Shown here: positions 21,380 to 33,090 of the stretch, one piece after another
How the letters are laid out: every line of letters starts with the position of its first letter
Position numbering within the stretch: position 1 is the first letter of the stretch
NCBI GenBank assembly: GCA_010015655.1
Contig: ML976667.1
Coordinates: 400,523-464,522, forward strand
Reading direction: 5' to 3'
Length of the DNA: 64,000 nucleotides
Source: Bimuria novae-zelandiae CBS 107.79
Taxonomy: Eukaryota > Ascomycota > Dothideomycetes > Pleosporales > Didymosphaeriaceae
The notes under the pieces: generated by a model
Seen by the model: only the letters and a program-made list of their open reading frames with translations
The model's database searches: none
Told to the model about the DNA's origin: nothing
Translations under genes and position numbers: made by a program

Positions 21380-21682
21380 TTCTTCTTGATAGAGCTGGTG
21401 TGCTCTACACGATTTGCTTGTTGGTAGAGCTGGTGCGCTCTGTGCGATTGTGTCGTTGTCGTCGGGCGCGCTGCTGCTGTCGTCCGGTGCGGTGCTGCGC
21501 GTTCGAGCTATGCAGTCGAGAGCTACTTTGGCGTTTAAGAAAATTATTTCGGCAGCTTAGCGCGGGCCGACCGTTGTTCCGCGCCAAGACTGCTCGGCGC
21601 TAGCCGCCCACACAGCTCGATTTTGCAACCGAGAACAACATCGCCCATCTACTAACCACACAGGACGCCCAAGCACTTCACG
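21380..21682. promoter_or_regulatory. 303-bp shared divergent promoter of NOP1 and RPL17
   Basis: Only 303 bp separate the start codons of a nucleolar methyltransferase gene and a ribosomal protein gene. The RPL17 side has a pyrimidine-rich leader. No known ribosomal-protein regulatory motif could be assigned with confidence. Confidence 0.7.
21390..21459. repeat. 35-bp imperfect tandem repeat in NOP1 5' leader
   Basis: Two adjacent 35-bp units, both starting TAGAGCTGGTG and containing GCTCT and CGATT blocks. They sit just upstream of the NOP1 start codon, probably in its 5' UTR. Confidence 0.6.
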
Positions 21683-22473
21683 ATGGTACGTCGCAAACAA
21701 CACCTGGACGGCGGAACTTGGGCGACAGCAGCTAATTGCCGCGCAGGTCCGCTACGCAGCCACCTCGATCGACAACGCAAAGTCCGCCAGGGCTCGCGGC
21801 AGCTACCTCCGCACCTCGTTCAAGAACACCCGCGAGACCGCCCAGGCTATCAATGGATGGCGTCTGAAGCGTGCCCTCACCTTCCTCAACAATGTGCTTG
21901 AGCACAAGGAGGCCGTTCCCATGAGGCGGTACGCTGGCAGCACCGGCCGCACTGCGCAGGGTGAGTGCTGCGATTATTCCCTATGGCGATGCAAAAGAGG
22001 TGGAAGCGCAATCTGCGACGTAGTGGAATCGAACGTTGGAACAGGAAAACAGGCAATTGGATATCAGAGCTGGACTGACGCCGCGCAGGCAAGGCTTTCG
22101 GTGTCTCCAAGGCCCGCTGGCCCGTCAAGAGTGCCGAGTTCCTGATCGGTCTGCTCAAGAACGCCGAGGCCAATGCCGACACCAAGGGTCTCGACACCGA
22201 GAACTTGGTCGTCAAGCACATCCAGGTTAACCAGGCCCCCAAGCAGCGGAGGCGCACATACCGCGCTCACGGCCGTGTACGTTGAACTACGAACATCACC
22301 CAAAGCCCCTCTAATAAACTGTCTAGATCAACCCGTACATGTCCAACCCCTGCCACATCGAGCTCATCCTCACCGAGGCTGCCGAGACCGTCCAGAAGTC
22401 CCCCGAGGTCGCTCAGCGCCTGAACACCAGGCAGCAGGGTCGTGCGACCCGCCGAGCCATCACCGCTGCGTGA
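21683..22473 (+). CDS. RPL17: 60S ribosomal protein L17 (uL22), 183 aa, four exons
   Basis: Ribosomal protein uL22 of the large subunit, lining the exit tunnel. Exon 1 is only the ATG (21683-21685). It is followed by a 61-nt intron (GTACGT...GCGCAG), then exons 21747-21960, 22089-22276 and 22327-22473. Phases agree and give 184 codons including TGA. The protein begins [20 protein letters not shown] and contains [17 protein letters not shown], the [20 protein letters not shown] loop, [11 protein letters not shown] and [17 protein letters not shown]. Length fits the fungal family. Introns are 61, 128 and 50 nt. Shares its promoter region with NOP1. Confidence 0.97.
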
Positions 22474-22763
22474 AGGGAGACAATAATCGGGGTCGACATA
22501 GTGTCTAGCGAAGGGAATACGGAGACGGCATGGGCACGGTCTGGGCGTCAATGAGCGATGATCATAGGGAATTTCATACCTTTACGTGTACTCCAGCATG
22601 GTTGGACCGGTGTCTGCGACAAAATTCGAGGCCATGGCCTGTTTCAAATCTCACGAACAGCAGACGTCTTGTCTCCAAATCTTTCACAAAAACGACACGA
22701 TTTGATATCCAATCATGAAAAGACTGTCATCTGTTCTTTGTTGAAGTCGTCTGACATTCTCTA
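22474..22763. other. Intergenic between convergent RPL17 and GH128-like gene
   Basis: 290 bp holding both 3' ends. No gene seen. Confidence 0.5.
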
Positions 22764-23762
22764 TCAGTAAATGCTGAACCATACCGCAGTCAATAACGGC
22801 GGCAACATCATCCGCCAATTCGCTAGCAACTGTCCCGCCGCCCCCTCGCCTTCGCCCTTCTGACCCTCGCTGAAGCCATCACCCATATACAGCGCCCCTA
22901 ACTCCGTCAAGCCTCCATCATCGTCGAACAGCGCAACCCCGTCCCCGGTCCACTCGTTCGCATCATCGGCCCTAAAGGCCCCAAACCACGCATACCTCTC
23001 CACATAGTCCAATTGATCCAGATACGGCAGGGTAAGATTCATCATCTGCACCGTCACCTGCGCATCCTGCTGCGGCAGCGCCAACTCTGTCACCCATATC
23101 TTCATCCCCTCCCCCTCGCCGCGCGACCCATTCGTATTGTAAAATTCATCCAGCGTGCCGAGCCACGACGCCAGCCCGTCGAATGCACCATACCAGTGCG
23201 CTGCTATAAAATCCGCGGGACACCCGTTCTCCGCGTCGAGCTCATAGCAGCTCTCATTGAACCGGCGCAGCCAGTCCAGCCCGTTTCCCGAGCCCGTCAC
23301 GCTAGGTTGACTGATTTTCCAGGCGCGGTTCCCATTCCGCATGGGAACGATGTGCTCAATATAACTCTGCGCAGCATCCTCGGGTGATATACTGCTGCCG
23401 CCGCTGTTGGTTGTGCCGTCTGGTTCATTGAAGGAGAGTAAGTGTCTAGACGAGTCCGGGAGGTTGGAGAGTTGGCGTCCGGTTGATTCTGAGGACGCTT
23501 CGTCGAGGCCGTGGATTAGAGGCACGAATTCGAGGTTCGCGGAGGGCACTTCGCGGGGCGGCGAGGGCGCCCAGTTGTAGTACCAGATGAGGGGCGTGTT
23601 GGTGGAGGTGAGGAGGGCGTTGTCTGGGACGTGGGGGTTGCCGACGTAGGCGATGCCGCGTTTACTGTTTTGGGTGGCGGAGAGTGTGAGGAGGGTGGAT
23701 GTGGTGAGTATGGTGAGGAGGGTGGGTATTTGACCTCTTCTTGGTCTCGTGTCGCGGGTCAT
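22764..23762 (-). CDS. GH128-type secreted/cell-wall beta-1,3-glucanase, 332 aa
   Basis: Glycoside hydrolase with the Asl1-like (GH128) catalytic domain, expected to act on beta-1,3-glucan at the cell wall. The preferred start at 23762 gives MTRDTRPRRGQIPTLL followed by a hydrophobic signal segment; an in-frame upstream ATG at 23855 would add 31 residues and bury the signal. The domain begins KRGIAYVGNPHVPDNALL and includes IWYYNWAPSPP and VPLIHG. The predicted catalytic acids are Glu in LLSFNEPD (113 in this numbering) and Glu in KIWVTELALP (226); HWYG (189-192) is also typical. The last 20 residues are hydrophobic after a Gly/Ala-rich stretch, so a GPI anchor is possible. No intron. Substrate is inferred from the family. 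Confidence 0.85.
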   Translation of the reverse strand: MTRDTRPRRGQIPTLLTILTTSTLLTLSATQNSKRGIAYVGNPHVPDNALLTSTNTPLIWYYNWAPSPPREVPSANLEFVPLIHGLDEASSESTGRQLSNLPDSSRHLLSFNEPDGTTNSGGSSISPEDAAQSYIEHIVPMRNGNRAWKISQPSVTGSGNGLDWLRRFNESCYELDAENGCPADFIAAHWYGAFDGLASWLGTLDEFYNTNGSRGEGEGMKIWVTELALPQQDAQVTVQMMNLTLPYLDQLDYVERYAWFGAFRADDANEWTGDGVALFDDDGGLTELGALYMGDGFSEGQKGEGEGAAGQLLANWRMMLPPLLTAVWFSIY

Positions 23763-24365
23763 GATGTTGTGTGATTTGGGACTATCTCTTTCTGAACGGT
23801 GGAATTGTACTTTGTGATGAGTTTCGAGTTTTTTGTTGACGCGAAGCGGTTTCACAGTTACTTTGGGACACCGGAGACCTGGCTCAAGGATTTCATGACG
23901 ATCTTATAGAAATTTTCAATCTATATCTCTACGATAAGATGGTTGTGGCGGTGCCATGGCTGTTTCCTCTCTCGCTGCTAGGCCTACGTCATGGATGAAG
24001 AACTTGGCAGATACCCTGGGCGTCCGGGTTAGTATTAACGGAAATGCTCTCTTCAAGCAAAACACCGCTCATGAATCGAGTCAAAGTCATTTGACCTTAA
24101 AAACCTTCACACAGAAGTCGTTGCGGTACTATGTTGAGGCACACTACGCTAGTTTACACGAGCTGTGAACGAGGGAGGTAGACAGAATTGGAATTAGCGC
24201 ACGTGCGGCTTTCGGTTTCACACTATTCCGTCTCCAAGCTATGGCATAACGTTGTGCCTGCAATATCCGTCCTTTTTCCGAGCTAGGTAGTGAGCAAGCA
24301 GGACTTTACAGCTTAGCACCGGCGACAGACACATCTTTACGAAGAAGCTCGGCTTTTATAAGTTA
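23763..24365. other. Intergenic up to the Tc1-type element
   Basis: Upstream region of the GH128-like gene. A 70-codon frame at 23956-24168 lacks recognisable features and is not called. Confidence 0.4.
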
Positions 24366-25090
24366 TAGGCCCGTGCAGCACCCCACCAAATGCGCTTACG
24401 CATCGCAACACAGTAAGATTACTATATAAAATAAATGTTTATAGCCACAACACATAATAAAATAAGCTATAATTAATAAGGCTACTTGTTTATATGTAAA
24501 TAAAGCTATTACAAGATTTTCTAGTATTATAGTTACCTATAAAAGTTATTTTTTTTTGCTACATCTAATAATCCTGCGTACTATCTTAGGGATAAGTGTT
24601 GCCTATTAATTAATAGTTTTAATAAGTATCTCCTTTTATTCTCTCTCCTACTAATCCGTATACTAATAGGCGTTATAGCTAGGCTTAAAATTAGTAATTA
24701 TATAATATTAAATTTATAGCCACGCTTGCTTAGAGGTGTTAACCTTTAGTAAATAGCTAGGCTACTATATTAACTTAATATACTTTATAGTTAAGTAGTT
24801 ATAACTAATTTAATACTTATAAGCTAAAATACTATTTTATAATAATAAATAAAATATTCCCTTCTTTTTAAGTGAATTAATTTATAAAACTATACCCTTT
24901 AGCGCACCCTTATAATATTAGTATCTATTTATACTACTACGCGTACGATTGCTATATCTATAGTTATATTATAAGGGCATGTATTATTTTTTCCTAATAT
25001 TATATCTCTAATTAATATTACTTTTTTATAGTATTTAAAGCGCGACGCGTGTCTTGTCTTAAAAAATATTAATATTATAATTATGCTATA

Positions 25091-25567
25091 TGTTATGAGG
25101 CGCTTACACCTTGTTCTAATCCGGGTTAGGGCGGTAAGGTATTGTAGTGCTTTATAGATTATTTAATAATATAAGTTAATGCGACACTTAGCGCGAGGCT
25201 AAATAATCTAATTTTATAATAAAGTAAGATAACTATTAGTCTGTATAGGAGAATGTACCCGCACAGAAGATATATAAGTTAACTATAAGGAAGGAAACAA
25301 TATAGGAGAATCTACTACACTATATACTAGTCTGTTTCTTCCTCTGTCTCTGGGTGATCCGGCCCCCTTGGCGGATCACCGTGGTTCGAAGCTCTTGGCG
25401 GATCACCTTGATCCGGAGCTACTGTCAGATCAGAGTCACGTAACCCTGGCTAACATAAGCGACCCCGCGAGTCCTCACGGGCTAGCCGTAGTACAACCTT
25501 ATCTGCCTCCCCCCATTCATCCTCGTCTGTGGTTGTGCCACTATCCGGGTTTCCTGAGCTCGTAACA
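25091..25567. repeat. Solo Gypsy LTR (477 bp) in Tc1-A
   Basis: Begins TGTTATGAGG, ends CTCGTAACA and is flanked by the 5-bp duplication CTATA (25086-25090, 25568-25572). Its first half resembles the LTRs of the G elements (CCGGGTTAGGG, AATAATCTAATT, GTTAACTATAAGGA). Its last 250 bp (from about 25320) are GC-balanced with two GGCGGATCACC repeats. A 65-codon frame inside is not a gene. Confidence 0.85.
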
Positions 25568-25572
25568 CTATA

Positions 25573-26073
25573 CGTTTTTTTAATACTTTATTTATAGATT
25601 ACTTTTCCTCTTTTATTTCTTTAAAATAGGTATAGCAGCATCCTTTATAATTATACCTAAAAGCTTTATAAAATTAGAGGTAGTAGTTCTTATAAATATA
25701 ATTCTTTTTAATATAGTTATTACAGCGCTTATTTTCTTTATACTAGACTCTATATATACTACGCTCTTCTTTAATTTAGGCTAAAATTTTATTAGTAAAA
25801 ATAATCTACTTAAAATTAAAGCTAAAGCTACCTCTATACTTATATTTATTAAAGTTATAAGTAAGAGCCTACCTATAGCGCTCCCTCTCTTAATTAGGTG
25901 TTAAAGGAGGTTTTTACCTTAGTCTTTAGCGTAAGTAGCTAGTCTTGTATATAACGTTTTTAAACGTAGTTACGCTTATTTTTAGTAAAATATCTTTAAA
26001 ATAGCTATCCTTAATCGCCTGCTAGCTCTGCTTCTCGCAATTGTTGCGTGCAGAGGTGGCGATCGCGATGATG
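25573..26073 (-). pseudogene. Tc1-A transposase continuation, RIP-degraded
   Basis: Minus-strand continuation of the transposase: AIIAIATSARNNCEKQS, TAG, QAIKDSYFKDILLKISVTTF. Further down the frame dissolves into TpA-rich sequence; the DDE catalytic region is no longer readable. Confidence 0.6.
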
Positions 26074-26078
26074 GCATC

Positions 26079-26251
26079 TGTCACGAGTCGTAGGTCGAGG
26101 GCCCTCGACGGCCCTAGTCCGCTCTAGACCGGCGCTATCCGGGCCTTCCGCCTATCTACTTCCCTCGCCGCAGCCCTTCTCTTCCCTCTCTAAGGGATCG
26201 CCTTAGTACTGTGGATAGACTAAGTCGCCCGTAGTTAGGGCGCTTTTTATA
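26079..26251 (+). repeat. Gypsy-C 5' LTR
   Basis: 173 bp; matches 33091-33263 except for three G-to-A/C-to-T changes near its 3' end, including terminal ACA to ATA. Confidence 0.95.
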
Positions 26252-26291
26252 ATATGATCCCTTACCCCCTTATATCTAATTTACCTGTACA

Positions 26292-29200
26292 ATGGAATCG
26301 ACACGAAGAGTTACCCGCTAGACTTCGAAGATAGTAGGAGACCCTTAAAGCAGGTTATTACTCGCAGGACCCTCTAAATAAGAGCCTCTAATAGTTATAA
26401 CGCCTATAGAAGACCTAACGATACCTATAGACCTAGAAGAAGACCCCCCTACTATTATAAGTAGTAATAATAACTAATAATTAGAGGAAGTTACCCTCTA
26501 AAAACGCCTAGGCGTGCTATAGCTCTAATAACGCATCTAGGAACTAGAGGCCTCCCTAATAGTAAAGCGTTACTAATCTAAAGGCAAGACCCTAGTTAGG
26601 AATAAGACAATAATTACTAGCATCTCTAATAACTCCCTAGAGCCTGAGGAGGGTTACGGCAACCCGGACGAGGCTAAAGACATAAGTAATAACCTATTAA
26701 GTAATAGCTTAACGGAGGACGCGTCCTTAAGCTTAGATAATACTAGTTAAGACTAATCTAAGGCCTTTAGAAGCATCTAACGCCCGCGAAAAAAGGATAA
26801 ACAAGGCTAGACCCGCACTAGCCGCGATAAAGAACGTTAGATTTAAATAGTAGTTGTTACCCTAGACGCATAGCTACTAAAGCTACTAGAACCTTCTTAA
26901 TTTAAGGGCAAGAGTTGTAAGGAACTAAACTTATAAAAGAGGGCCTATAAGGACTATATTAACTTCTTACCCGCCCTTAAAACTAACAAAGCGCAGGTTA
27001 GGTTCGCAGTAAGATACTTAGGAGATACACAACGTAACTACTAGAACTAAATAGTCGCTAAGATCCTAGAGCAAAAGCGACATAGGAAAGTTACCTAGGA
27101 CCTTCTATAGCAGACTATAGTAGACTCCCTAGGATTAGTCTAGGAGCGAAAGAGTGCCGCTCGCTAAAGAATTAAAATAGCTAAATAAGGTAAGAAGAAC
27201 CCTACAGAACTCCTTAACTACCTTAAGGACTAATAGGAGGAATGCGACCTAAAGAAGGCCTTAGATAATAATAATAAAGACTATATTAATAACTTCTACA
27301 CGGCACTAGACAAGAAAATCTAAAAACGCCTTAAATAATAGCCACGCGAATAGAAGAGCCTCTCTTGCTTAAAAGTAAAGGTAAATATACATTAGTAAGC
27401 GTTAAAACCTTATAAGTTAGGGAAATAACGCACACACGATGTTAATAATAACTTCCTTAACAAGCTAGCTAACGAAAGGCGCGATCGAAAGCGATCTAGG
27501 TTAAATAACACAAGACTATACTAGAGACGCCACGATAGCAACTGTCGCGATAAGGATGGCAAGAAGAAGGTTTAGGCAGTAGAAGACAAGGACAAGGACT
27601 AATACTTCTACTACCACGAACTAGGCCATTATAAGGCGTCCTGTTTAAAGTACAAGGCCGAGGCGGGGAAAGACAAGCTATAGACTAGGAGGCCTAACAG
27701 TCTACAGGCAAGGTTAACTATAATAAGGGTTAATAATAACTAGTCGTAGTCGCAAGAACCCCTAAGAATAGGAGCGGTAGCTTACTAATCGCGCTAGACA
27801 GTAAAGTATAGCACGAGGGCAACTAATAATAGATTAAAGCCCTAGTAGACTATAGAGCTAAAGCAAATTTCGTTAGTAGTAATCTAATAAAGCAGTTAGG
27901 GGTTGCGGTGATAATAATAAATAGCAAACGCTACGTGGCGCTGAACGGATAAGACTTAGGCGTTCTAGGCCAGGCGAAGCTCCCCTACACTATTACAGAT
28001 AGTCGCGGTAAAACCGAGAGCGGTAGTTGCCTGTTTATAGTTAGTAATATTAGTAGATTTAACATGGCCCTAGGAATGCCTTGGCTAGCAGAATAGAACC
28101 CTATTGTAAACTTCTATAATAAGACCATCCGCTTCGCCCATGGGAAGCGTAAATAGACTAAGATCTCTACTAAATTAGCAAAAGAGTTCGCTAGCACGGC
28201 TAAAGATATAGCAAATAACTATTTTATTATATATACCACCCTAAAGGACACATTAGGAGGCCCACCCGGGACGCTACCTAAAGAATACTAGGGATAATAG
28301 GAGGAAGCCTTCTCTAAAGAAGCCGCGAGCATCCTTGCCGACTATGGCCCCTATAAGATAAAGATTAATATTAAGGAAGGCAAGGAAGTGCCTTTTAGAC
28401 CACTCTATAGTCTATTAGAGTTAGAGTTAGTAGTTCTGCGCGACTATATTTAGAAGAACCTTAAATAGGGCTTTATTTAACTATCGCGATCGAGCGCTGG
28501 GGCACTAATCCTTTTCGTAAAGAAAAAGAATAGATGCCTCCGCCTCTGCGTTAACTATAAGGGACTAAATATAGTTATAATAAAGAACCGATACCTACTT
28601 CCCTTAATACAGGAATCCCTTAACCAACTAGGGGATGCCTAGATCTACACTAAACTAGACCTAAGGGACGCCTACCACCGCGTCTAAATTAGGGCAGGAG
28701 ATGAATGGAAGACGGCCTTCTAAATAAGGTACAGATAGTATAAATATATAGTAATACCTTTTGGCTTAATAAACGTGCCTGCGACCTTCTAAAGCTATAT
28801 TAATAATATACTATTAGACCTTCTTGACATCTGTTATATTGTGTACCTCGACGATATCCTTATCTACTCTAAGACGAAGGAGGAACACATTCAGCACGTT
28901 TAGATAGTGCTAGAACGCCTTGTTAAACGCCAGCTATACGCCAAACTATCTAAATGTAAATTCTACACACGCAAGGTAGGATACCTAGGCTTTATAGTAT
29001 CCCTAGATAGTGTAGAGATAGAGGAGGACCGCGTCGCCTTTATAAAAAATTAGCCTAAACTAAACTTAGTCTAAGTAGTTAGGATCTTCCTTAGCTTTGC
29101 TAACTACTATTAAAGGTTTATAGAAGGATTCTCTTAAGTGGCGGCACCCCTTTACGCCCTAATAAAAAGGCTAAAGGGAGCTACTAAGGGCGGACAGCAA

Positions 29201-31490
29201 TAGAGACTTAAGAAATTAGTTATAATAAGCCTATTAAAGCAGGCTAAGGCTTCCTTCTACTAGCTAAAAGAGAGCTTTATGCGAGGGCCCTTGCTAGCCT
29301 ACTTTAACCCTAAAAGACCCTTAAGAGTGGAAACTAACGCTTTAGGTTTCGCAATCTTAGGTATCTTAAGCTAACCGTAACTAGATAAACATAGGAAGCT
29401 ATAATAGTACCTAGTTACTTTTTATTCGCGCAAGATAAACTAGGTAGAATAAAACTATAACACGCATAATAGCGAGTTGCTGGTAATTGTTAAAGCTTTT
29501 AAGTATTGGCGACACTACCTAGAGGGTATTAGTAAGAAGGTCGAGCTTTTAACTAACTATACTAACCTGCAAGGGTTTATGTCTATAAAAGTCCTAACTA
29601 GATAGTAGGCAAGGTGGGCTAAATAGCTCGCGACGTTTAATTTTAAAATTAAACACTATCTAAGAAGGATAAATCCTGCTAATAGACTATCGCGGAGACC
29701 TGACTACGAGTTAGAGGAGGAAACAAGCTTAGGCAGGATAGGCAGTTCCTAGTAGAGACTCCTTAAGGCCTTATAGCATAAGTTATAGCTAAAAGGCGAC
29801 GCTTTGGACGAAGCAGGCGTGGCAGGCAGTCTATAGCCACTAAAGTAGGCAGGAAGCCCTAGACTAGTGGTAGCGATAAGGGTCGCTAGACCCAGAACGT
29901 TAGCGACTAAGGAGGCGGCGGTAAACAATTTAGTAAGCGCTTACCCTATAGTAGAGCTATTAAAGAGAAACAGCTAGGGGGACGAAACTGTAGAACGAAT
30001 CCTCTAGTACCTCTAAGGGCTAGAGATGGCAAAGCCGGAATGGCTAAAGCGCTGGATGATTGGACTAGCTAACCTATTACGGTACGAGAATAGGCTATAC
30101 GTGCCACCTCTAGTAAGGGTACACGTCCTTTAATAATGCTATAATAACCCCCTTACGGGCTATTTTAGCTTTATTAGGACCTTAGAGCTAGTACTGCGAG
30201 AGTTCTAGTAGCCTAGTGTCTAATAATACGTAAAGGACTACGTCTGGACCTGTTAAGCGTGCTCTAGGGTAAAACCTGTCTAACACGCGACGCATGGCCA
30301 ACTTAATAGCTTACTAGTCCTAAGGGGTATCTAGGAGGACATCGCTATAAACATAGTAATAGATCTACCTAAGAGTAAATCTAGAGCCTATCGTTATAAT
30401 AGCATCTTAGTGATTATTAACTAGTTTTCTAAGATAGCACACTACATCCCCACGCGAAAGGACCTAAAGGTAGTAGAGCTAGCTAAGGTCTTTAGGAGAG
30501 AGGTTCTGCGCCTACACAGCCCTCTAAAGTTAATAGTTACGGACAAAGGTAGCCTATTTATATTAGCTTATTAGAGCACCTTTACTTAATATTTAAAAAC
30601 TAAGCAACTCCTCTCTACTGCCTTTTACCCGCAGACAGACGGACAGATAGAATAATAAAACTAAACGCTTAAATAGTACTTTTAAGTGTTCTATAACTAT
30701 GAATAATTTAATTAGGCGGACCTTCTATTCGAAGCAGAATATTTATATAATAATAGCATTTATAGCTCTATAGGAGTGTTGCTATTTATTATAGTGTACG
30801 GCCTAAATCTACTAATAGTAGGCCTGCCCCGAGAAGTACAGCTACGCGGGTTGGTACCTATGGTAAGGGCCAGAGCGGTAGTTCTAGCCTAGACTAGGGC
30901 CTGGATAACCTAAGCGATCCTTAGGGCATAGGCGTACTAGGCGACGTAGTACAACAGGAAGCATAAGGCCTAAACCTTTATAGTAGGGGACATGATATAC
31001 TTTAACGCCCGCAACATACGGTTAACTAGGCCTAAGAAGAAACTTAACTATAAGTCCTAGGGTCCTTATAGGGTAAAACGGTAGATTAGTTAATAGGCAT
31101 ATAAGCTAGAGCTGCCAAAGGACTTTAATATTTACCTAGTATTTTATATGTCTCTCCTAAACCAGGCAGCCCTAAAAGGACTACTATAATAGGAGTAAAG
31201 CCTGCCTAAGGTTATTATACCATAAGCAAGGGAGGATATATACCTAATTAAAGGAATTAGATCTAGGGTACTCCAGGACGGAGAATGGCTGTATGAAGTT
31301 AAGTAGAAAGGATATAATAGCGATGAGAACTAGTGGTTGTCTGTAGAGGAGATCTCTAAAGGGGCGATAAAGTAGTTTCTAAAGGGCTTGGATAAGGAGA
31401 CTAAAGGTCGCCCTAGACAGGAGCCTAAGAGGCGGGGTCGCCCCCCTAGAGAAGGAGGAAGACAGCACTCGATAGTGATTAGTAATAGAT
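26292..31490 (+). pseudogene. Gypsy-C gag-pol remnant with chromodomain and AT-hooks
   Basis: Gag starts MESTRRVTR at 26292. A CCHC knuckle remnant (YYHELGHYKASCLK) lies near 27610. A protease-like block (ALVDYRAKANFVSSNLIKQL) is near 27840. RT spans about 28400-29050 with [31 protein letters not shown] and IVYLDDILIYSKTKEEH. RNase H is near 29330 (LRVETNALGFAI). Integrase spans about 30290-30800 with SILVIINQFSKIAHYIPT, HSPLKLIVTDKGSLF and FYPQTDGQIE. A chromodomain-like block lies at about 31220-31390 (EWLYEVK-KGYNSDEN-WLSVEEI), followed by KGRPRQ and KRRGRPPR. Most stops are TAG at Gln or Trp positions. Non-functional as it stands. Confidence 0.9.
31427..31450 (+). other. AT-hook motif at the Gypsy-C integrase C-terminus
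   Basis: Codons for KRRGRPPR directly follow a second GRP core (KGRPRQ) seven residues earlier. They sit just after the chromodomain-like block. AT-hooks bind the minor groove of AT-rich DNA. Confidence 0.7.
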
Positions 31491-31499
31491 TACTTTAGA

Positions 31500-32960
31500 G
31501 AGTACACTTTATAGGCTGCGAAATACTAGAATGAATAAGGCAGAGGATTCTTAAATAGACTAAAGACTAAAACGAGCTATCTAGGCCTATTTACGCCTCT
31601 TGGGGCCTAATAGAGGCTTACAAGCCCATTTAGACCGTACCTAACGCGATTATAGCCAACCGAAACTTAACCAAAACCGCCTAAGGGTATAGAACGTGAA
31701 TAAAATCTGGACACTATTAATAGGGGCAGGAATCCCTAGATCGTACTAGATAACCCTCTTAATTAGTTAGGCGCTTAGACTTGTAGACTTACTAGAAAGT
31801 CTTCTAATTGCCCTTACTCTTAATCTTCTTCTTTACTTCCTCCGCGAGGAAGTCCAGCGTGGCTAGGATACTAGCCTTAAACGCTAACTACCCCGAATTA
31901 GCATTAATAGCCTAGGATTAGGGTTAAGGACCTTTATTAACTTAAGAGCAACCTTCTTGCGCCTAGGGGTAAGAGTACTAGTAGTAACTAGGGAGGTTAG
32001 ACTATTCCCCTTTATAGTAGAAGCTTTCCTCTTCCGCTTCTCCTTAATAGAGAGGCCTACCACCGGAATAATCTCCTTAGGAGGCTAGGTGTCATAACCT
32101 GAGTGGTAGGGGGTTAACAGGTTTCCGCAGAATTTGGATCCGGTGGCCCTATGCAACTTAGTCTAGATAACCCTTAACTACACTAAATAACACTTATATA
32201 ATAATATTACTTTATTCCGTCTCTAGTACCTGCGCAGTAGCCTTTACTAATGCCTTATTTAATTTAGAGAGGTCGATCTTATTATATATATACGCATTAA
32301 TTTAGCTTAAGCGCGGTATAAGAGTAATTAGGGTACTTAACACGTTCTTTAAGTTATCTTCGGGTATCTGCTACTAATTAGCCTTAAAACCCCTACATAA
32401 CCCTTAAAGCGCTAACTTACCTACTAATAATTCTTACTATCGCTGTAGCAGGCATCGCAGCGGCAGATCAAATTATAGTCCTCTAAATCTATTAGGCTAA
32501 GATTAACATACACTGCCCTAGACTGGACACAACGTATCTCCTTAACCTAAAACTAGTAGAGCTTTATCTTCTTATAATTAGACTACTTAAGGCTGTCTAG
32601 GATAATAGGAAGGCAGGTATAGCATAGGTTAATAGTACTAACCACGCTCGCACGCGCCTTATTAACTAGGGCCTTAAGAATAGCGTTTATAGTACTTATA
32701 GTGCTAAATAGCGTAGGTATGTCTAGATAAAGTCTAAAGGTTGCTGAAGAGGGCGGTGGAGAAGTAATAAGTACGGGGACGACTTAGTAGGCCTGCACTA
32801 GGTTAGTCTACCTTTACGACCCCTAAATTTAGAGTAGCTAGGTACTAAAATAGGGGGCATCTAGGGTTAGGCACCCTAGACTGCTATAGATTGGCTAGGT
32901 CGTACTTACGGGTTAGGGAGCCTCCAGGATAAGGTAAGCCGCCGAGTAGAAAGTAAGAAT
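31500..32960 (-). pseudogene. Reverse-strand accessory frame of Gypsy-C, cysteine-containing
   Basis: Between the end of pol and the 3' LTR the minus strand holds long readable frames broken only by TAG/TAA where Gln is plausible. Readable blocks include TSPPPSSATFRLYLDIPTLF, INLCYTCLPIILDSL, DLEDYNLICRCDACYSDSKNY (with C-x2-C pairs near 32455 and 32620), and lower down LAFKASILATLDFLAEEVKK and SRDSCPY. It runs tail-to-tail with pol. No known retroviral-type domain is recognised. At least one frame change occurs around 32050-32330, so this may be two exons or a frameshifted gene. Confidence 0.5.
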
Positions 32961-33090
32961 AAGAGTTTTAGGCCTTAGTATAAGCCTAAGATTTAGCTTA
33001 CGTTATTAGCTTACGTAATACGTAAGGCCTAATTAGGCTAGTTATCACGTGCTTATTCTCGCGGTCGAGACCCTTAAAGAAAAGAGCCTT

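Noticed and set aside
21136..21427. Long frames with His/Arg or Ala/Thr/Val repeats on both strands
   Set aside because: Shadows of the GC-rich RGG-encoding exon 1 of NOP1.
25368..25565. 65-codon open frame
   Set aside because: Lies wholly inside the solo LTR 25091-25567 and has no recognisable features.
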